Below, one piece after another: positions 24,950 to 27,006 of a DNA stretch of 27,006 nt; the first letter of the stretch is position 1, and every line of letters starts with the position of its first letter. The notes under the pieces were generated by a model. It saw nothing but the letters and a program-made list of their open reading frames with translations, had not been told where the DNA came from and ran no database searches. Position numbers and translations under genes: made by a program. Origin of the DNA: JAAYCI01 sp964369525 (GTDB lineage: Bacteria > Bacillota > Clostridia > Oscillospirales > Ruminococcaceae); NCBI GenBank assembly GCA_964369525.1, contig CAYJEW010000022.1:1-27006 (forward strand), written 5' to 3'.

Positions 24950-25687
24950 CTAGCTTTGTACCATTAGCGGCACATCTTCGCCCAGCATACGGCGAGCAAT
25001 AGCCTGGAATACCTTTTCCTCGCGCCCATTCTTAGGCAATGCTGTGCCCGTATTTGCCGCGCGGCGTATATCTTCGCTTTCCGGCACAACACCAAGCAGC
25101 TGCAGGCCCACAATATCTATTGCCTCGTCCAAATCTTCCAGCCCTTCGCCGTTCATCACGCTGTATGGGTTAACGTTATTTAAAATCAGCCGCATTTTTA
25201 TAGGCATACTTCCAATGGTGTCTACCATCAGGCGGCCACAGCGCAGGGCTACGGGATCGGCCGTTTCTACCAAAAGCATTTGGTTTGCCACAAACGCAGC
25301 TGCTTCAAACGCCGAGCCAAAGCCTGCCGCCACGTCCAGCAAAATAAAATCGAAATGCGGACCAAAACGTGCACACAAAAGCTCCATACTCTCGGCTATA
25401 ATTCGTCCGCCTTGGTACGGCGCCGGAATGATAGACAGCCCCTCGTATATAGGGCTTTCCACCACGGCTTTGCTGGGTGCTGTGCCACCGCTGAGGATAT
25501 CCTCTAGGTCAAACACCACAAGCTCGCTAACGCCTGCTATAATATCCACGCTGCGCAGGCTGGGCGCAAGCTCTATCAGCACCACTCTTTTGCCAAGTGC
25601 GGCCAAAGCCGCCCCCACAAGCACCGCTGATGTAGACTTACCCGTACCGCCTTTACCCGACGCAAACGCAACAACCTCTGCCCCCAT
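24950..25687 (-). CDS. MinD/ParA-like P-loop ATPase with altered switch region
   Basis: A 245-residue member of the MinD/ParA family, which positions the division site or other cargo by ATP-dependent dimerisation. It has the deviant Walker A GKGGTGKST (11-19) with signature Lys12, and Walker B ILLDVAAG (Asp118). The stretch after strand 2 reads VLIELAPSLRSVD where E. coli MinD has VVIDFDIGLRNLD, so the two aspartates Asp38 and Asp40 are Glu39 and Ala41. A typical C-terminal membrane-targeting amphipathic helix is not obvious. ATG 25687 is chosen over one six codons upstream because AAGGAG lies seven bases before it. Neither minC nor minE is present. Function as a true MinD is uncertain. Confidence 0.8.
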   Translation of the reverse strand: MGAEVVAFASGKGGTGKSTSAVLVGAALAALGKRVVLIELAPSLRSVDIIAGVSELVVFDLEDILSGGTAPSKAVVESPIYEGLSIIPAPYQGGRIIAESMELLCARFGPHFDFILLDVAAGFGSAFEAAAFVANQMLLVETADPVALRCGRLMVDTIGSMPIKMRLILNNVNPYSVMNGEGLEDLDEAIDIVGLQLLGVVPESEDIRRAANTGTALPKNGREEKVFQAIARRMLGEDVPLMVQS

Positions 25688-25807
25688 TGCGCGCTCCTTA
25701 ATCAATACATATTTATGTTGCAGCTCAAGCGGCCCGCAAATTTTAAAGCGGACCCAAACGCTACATTTTTCGCCGCTGCAGAAGGCGCCTAAAAATCCAT
25801 ATTGTAA

Positions 25808-25836
25808 ATTATACTAGCATTTCGCTCTTCATGCAA
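25808..25836 (-). promoter_or_regulatory. Promoter of the MinD-like gene
   Basis: On the minus strand TTGCAT (25831-25836), a 17-base spacer and a perfect TATAAT (25808-25813). Transcription would start near 25801, giving a leader of about 113 bases that includes a GC-rich, possibly structured part around 25720-25795. Confidence 0.7.
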
Positions 25837-25843
25837 CCATATT

Positions 25844-25859
25844 TTGTGTTAATTCACAA
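25844..25859. promoter_or_regulatory. 16-bp palindrome upstream of the MinD-like gene promoter
   Basis: TTGTG (25844-25848), six A/T bases and CACAA (25855-25859) form an inverted repeat centred about 50 bases upstream of the predicted transcription start. This is a typical place for an activator. It resembles a shortened CRP/FNR or Rex half-site arrangement, but the spacing fits neither consensus exactly. Confidence 0.45.
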
Positions 25860-25886
25860 GTATATCAACTTAATTTTACCAAAACT

Positions 25887-26006
25887 TTACGAAAAAAGTT
25901 GAAATTCGGCCAGCCGCAATATAAAAACAGCCAGCACCAGCCCCGCCACCACCGCAAAAGCTATTAGCCTGCGCTGAAGGCTTTTTTGTTTTTTATCATC
26001 ATCCAT
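25887..26006 (-). CDS. 39-codon single-pass membrane ORF, possible remnant of a class B PBP N-terminus
   Basis: ATG 26006 has a good AGAGGAAAAAAGT ribosome site and follows maf by 43 bases. The product starts MDDDKKQKSLQRR, then one hydrophobic helix (about residues 14-30), then LRLAEFQLFS and a TAA stop. Charged start, single helix and the RLxxxQL pattern are what the first 40 residues of class B penicillin-binding proteins (PBP2) look like. In those, however, several hundred more residues follow. After the stop the sequence turns AT-rich and becomes the promoter of the MinD-like gene, with no further PBP-like sequence in any frame. It may be a relic of a deleted gene or a genuine small membrane protein. 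Confidence 0.5.
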   Translation of the reverse strand: MDDDKKQKSLQRRLIAFAVVAGLVLAVFILRLAEFQLFS

Positions 26007-26049
26007 ACTTTTTTCCTCTTTTTGCTTTGTGTGTAATGCCTCACGGCAT

Positions 26050-26613
26050 TTACACTGCGCCCAGCTTGTTCAGCACTGCGTATAGTTGCGCCACAGGCAA
26101 GCCCATTACATTATAGAAGCAACCGTGTATCCCTGTGATATACTTTGCCGCCCAGCCTTGAATGGCATAGCCTCCGGCTTTGTCGTACGGCTCGTTTGTC
26201 AGCACATATTTTTCAACTTCCGCCTTGGGTATATCGGCAAATATAACGTTTGTGCTCTCTACAAACCGCCGCACCTCGCCACTAAAATGCACAACGCATA
26301 CCCCTGTGTGCACCACATGTTGCCCGCCTGCCAGCAGCTGCAGCATCTCGGCCGCCTGCTGTGGGTCTTTAGGCTTGCCAAGCACCCTGCCCTGAACCTC
26401 TACCACCGTGTCGCACCCTATTACCACATCTCCGCTGCGGCGGCGTGCAACCCAGCCCGCTTTTTCGGCCGCCAGCAACTCTGCCAACGCCGCGGCCGAG
26501 GGCGCCTCGGCGGCCTGCTCGTCTACCTGCGCCTCGTCTACCACAAAGCTCGGCGCTACCAGCGCCATAAGCTCTTTGCGGCGTGGGCTTTTTGATGCCA
26601 GCACCAGTGCCAT
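26050..26613 (-). CDS. maf: Maf family nucleotide pyrophosphatase
   Basis: Maf proteins hydrolyse non-canonical or UTP/dTTP-type nucleotides to monophosphates and are linked to septum and cell-shape control. The 187 residues begin LVLASKSPRRKELM with the SxSPRR phosphate-binding motif (residues 7-12), and the catalytic Asp68 sits in GCDTVVE. KPKD follows at 80-83 and the family C-terminal GCFYNVMGLPV is present. A frame six codons longer exists. ATG 26613 is preferred because AAAGGAGAG lies just upstream and the conserved sequence starts here. It begins 22 bases after the DUF4321 gene and is followed at 43 bases by the small membrane ORF, so all three are probably one transcript. Confidence 0.94.
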   Translation of the reverse strand: MALVLASKSPRRKELMALVAPSFVVDEAQVDEQAAEAPSAAALAELLAAEKAGWVARRRSGDVVIGCDTVVEVQGRVLGKPKDPQQAAEMLQLLAGGQHVVHTGVCVVHFSGEVRRFVESTNVIFADIPKAEVEKYVLTNEPYDKAGGYAIQGWAAKYITGIHGCFYNVMGLPVAQLYAVLNKLGAV

Positions 26614-26635
26614 GCCACTCTCCTTTGCCAAAGCC

Positions 26636-26908
26636 TTATTTAAAACGTTTTACCGCCCAATTGTACATTACAATAGAAAGCCCTATGGTTATTACCTGTG
26701 CAATCGAAAGCGACATTGCAAACCCGAAAGACAGCTGTATTACCGAAAGGTCCACCACAAACGGCGATGAAGGGCTTATGCCTATGCTTTGCGAAAACGC
26801 AAGCCAGCTAAGCGCGCCTACATCTGCACACACGGCGGCAATAAGCGCCCCAAATACAACCCCGCCCAAAAGAAAAAAACACAACAACAACGTTCTTTTA
26901 ATCTTCAT
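26636..26908 (-). CDS. DUF4321 family small membrane protein
   Basis: A 90-residue protein with two hydrophobic segments (about 6-28 and 60-82) around a loop SIGISPSSPFVVDLSVIQLS. The loop and second helix match DUF4321, a clostridial family of small membrane proteins that is often found directly before maf. Function unknown; the neighbourhood hints at cell envelope or division. The ATG at 26908 is preceded by AAAGGAT. Confidence 0.8.
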   Translation of the reverse strand: MKIKRTLLLCFFLLGGVVFGALIAAVCADVGALSWLAFSQSIGISPSSPFVVDLSVIQLSFGFAMSLSIAQVITIGLSIVMYNWAVKRFK

Positions 26909-26923
26909 CAGTACCCATCCTTT

Positions 26924-27004
26924 TTACCCATTCGACTTACCTTGCGCAGGCAATGCCCTTTGTATTGCAAAGGGGCGTTGGGCCGCACAGGCAAATTTTA
27001 CCCG
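26924..27004 (-). CDS. Possible C-terminal tail of a gene entering from the right edge
   Basis: One minus-strand frame is open from the edge for 26 codons and stops with TAA at 26926, just 15 bases before the DUF4321 start, as expected for an operon neighbour. The tail (ending LPAQGKSNG) is too short to identify. A second frame is also open for about 22 codons, so this is tentative. Confidence 0.25.
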   Translation of the reverse strand, partial: RVKFACAAQRPFAIQRALPAQGKSNG

Positions 27005-27006
27005 CT

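Noticed and set aside
26041..26066. Hairpin TGTAATGCC/GGCATTTACA around the maf stop as a terminator
   Set aside because: It has a bulged stem and no T-tract, and the small membrane ORF follows directly.
1..27006. Mobile elements, CRISPR arrays, phage genes, tRNA or rRNA genes, defence system
   Set aside because: No transposase, integrase, regularly spaced repeats, RNA gene or defence-type protein was recognised on either strand.

Overview
The window reads as a chromosomal housekeeping segment from a Gram-positive bacterium of the class Clostridia, probably near the Oscillospirales. This is inferred from gene families and not from a marker gene. The indicators are a DUF1846 protein, pyruvate phosphate dikinase with clostridial residue numbering, a short archaeal-type ProRS, a hisS-aspS pair, a LytTR/DUF3021 pair, QueT, a foldase-like lipoprotein next to mfd, DUF4321-maf, and strong AGGAGG-type ribosome binding sites. 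A run of 10 Ns inside mfd suggests a draft or metagenome-derived scaffold.

Layout. Bases 1-2832 carry purA followed by a DUF1846 gene, both leftward. Bases 2881-5427 hold the only rightward genes: acpP, proS and queT. From 5576 to the right edge everything reads leftward. In transcription order from the right edge the genes are: a possible gene tail, DUF4321, maf, a 39-codon membrane ORF, a MinD-like ATPase, mgsA, hisS, aspS, two small membrane proteins, a cation/proton antiporter, ppdK, prs, pth, mfd, a foldase-like lipoprotein, ftsH, and the LytTR regulator with its DUF3021 partner. Intrinsic terminators mark unit ends after acpP, queT/DUF3021, ftsH, the lipoprotein, ppdK and mgsA. Good sigma-A-type promoters (17-bp spacers) precede purA, acpP, the lipoprotein, hisS and the minD-like gene.

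How the genes fit together. Most serve nucleotide supply (purA, prs, maf), translation (proS, hisS, aspS, pth, queT for queuosine), protein quality control (ftsH, lipoprotein), repair (mfd), and central carbon metabolism (ppdK, mgsA). mfd looks split, but the 10 Ns sit between two copies of the same 7 bases. Removing the Ns and one copy restores a single 1151-codon frame, so the break is an assembly artefact.

No mobile element, CRISPR array, rRNA or tRNA was seen, and no obviously new multi-gene system. The most interesting stretch is 24950-26908. There a maf...minD-mgsA order, which in clostridia often flanks the mre/PBP2/min/rodA rod-shape genes, holds only a 39-codon ORF resembling the start of a class B PBP and a MinD-like ATPase lacking the usual switch aspartates. 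This could be an eroded cell-shape locus. Other leads are a tandem palindrome in the acpP control region, a structured queT leader, and an unusual residue in the MgsA active-site loop.
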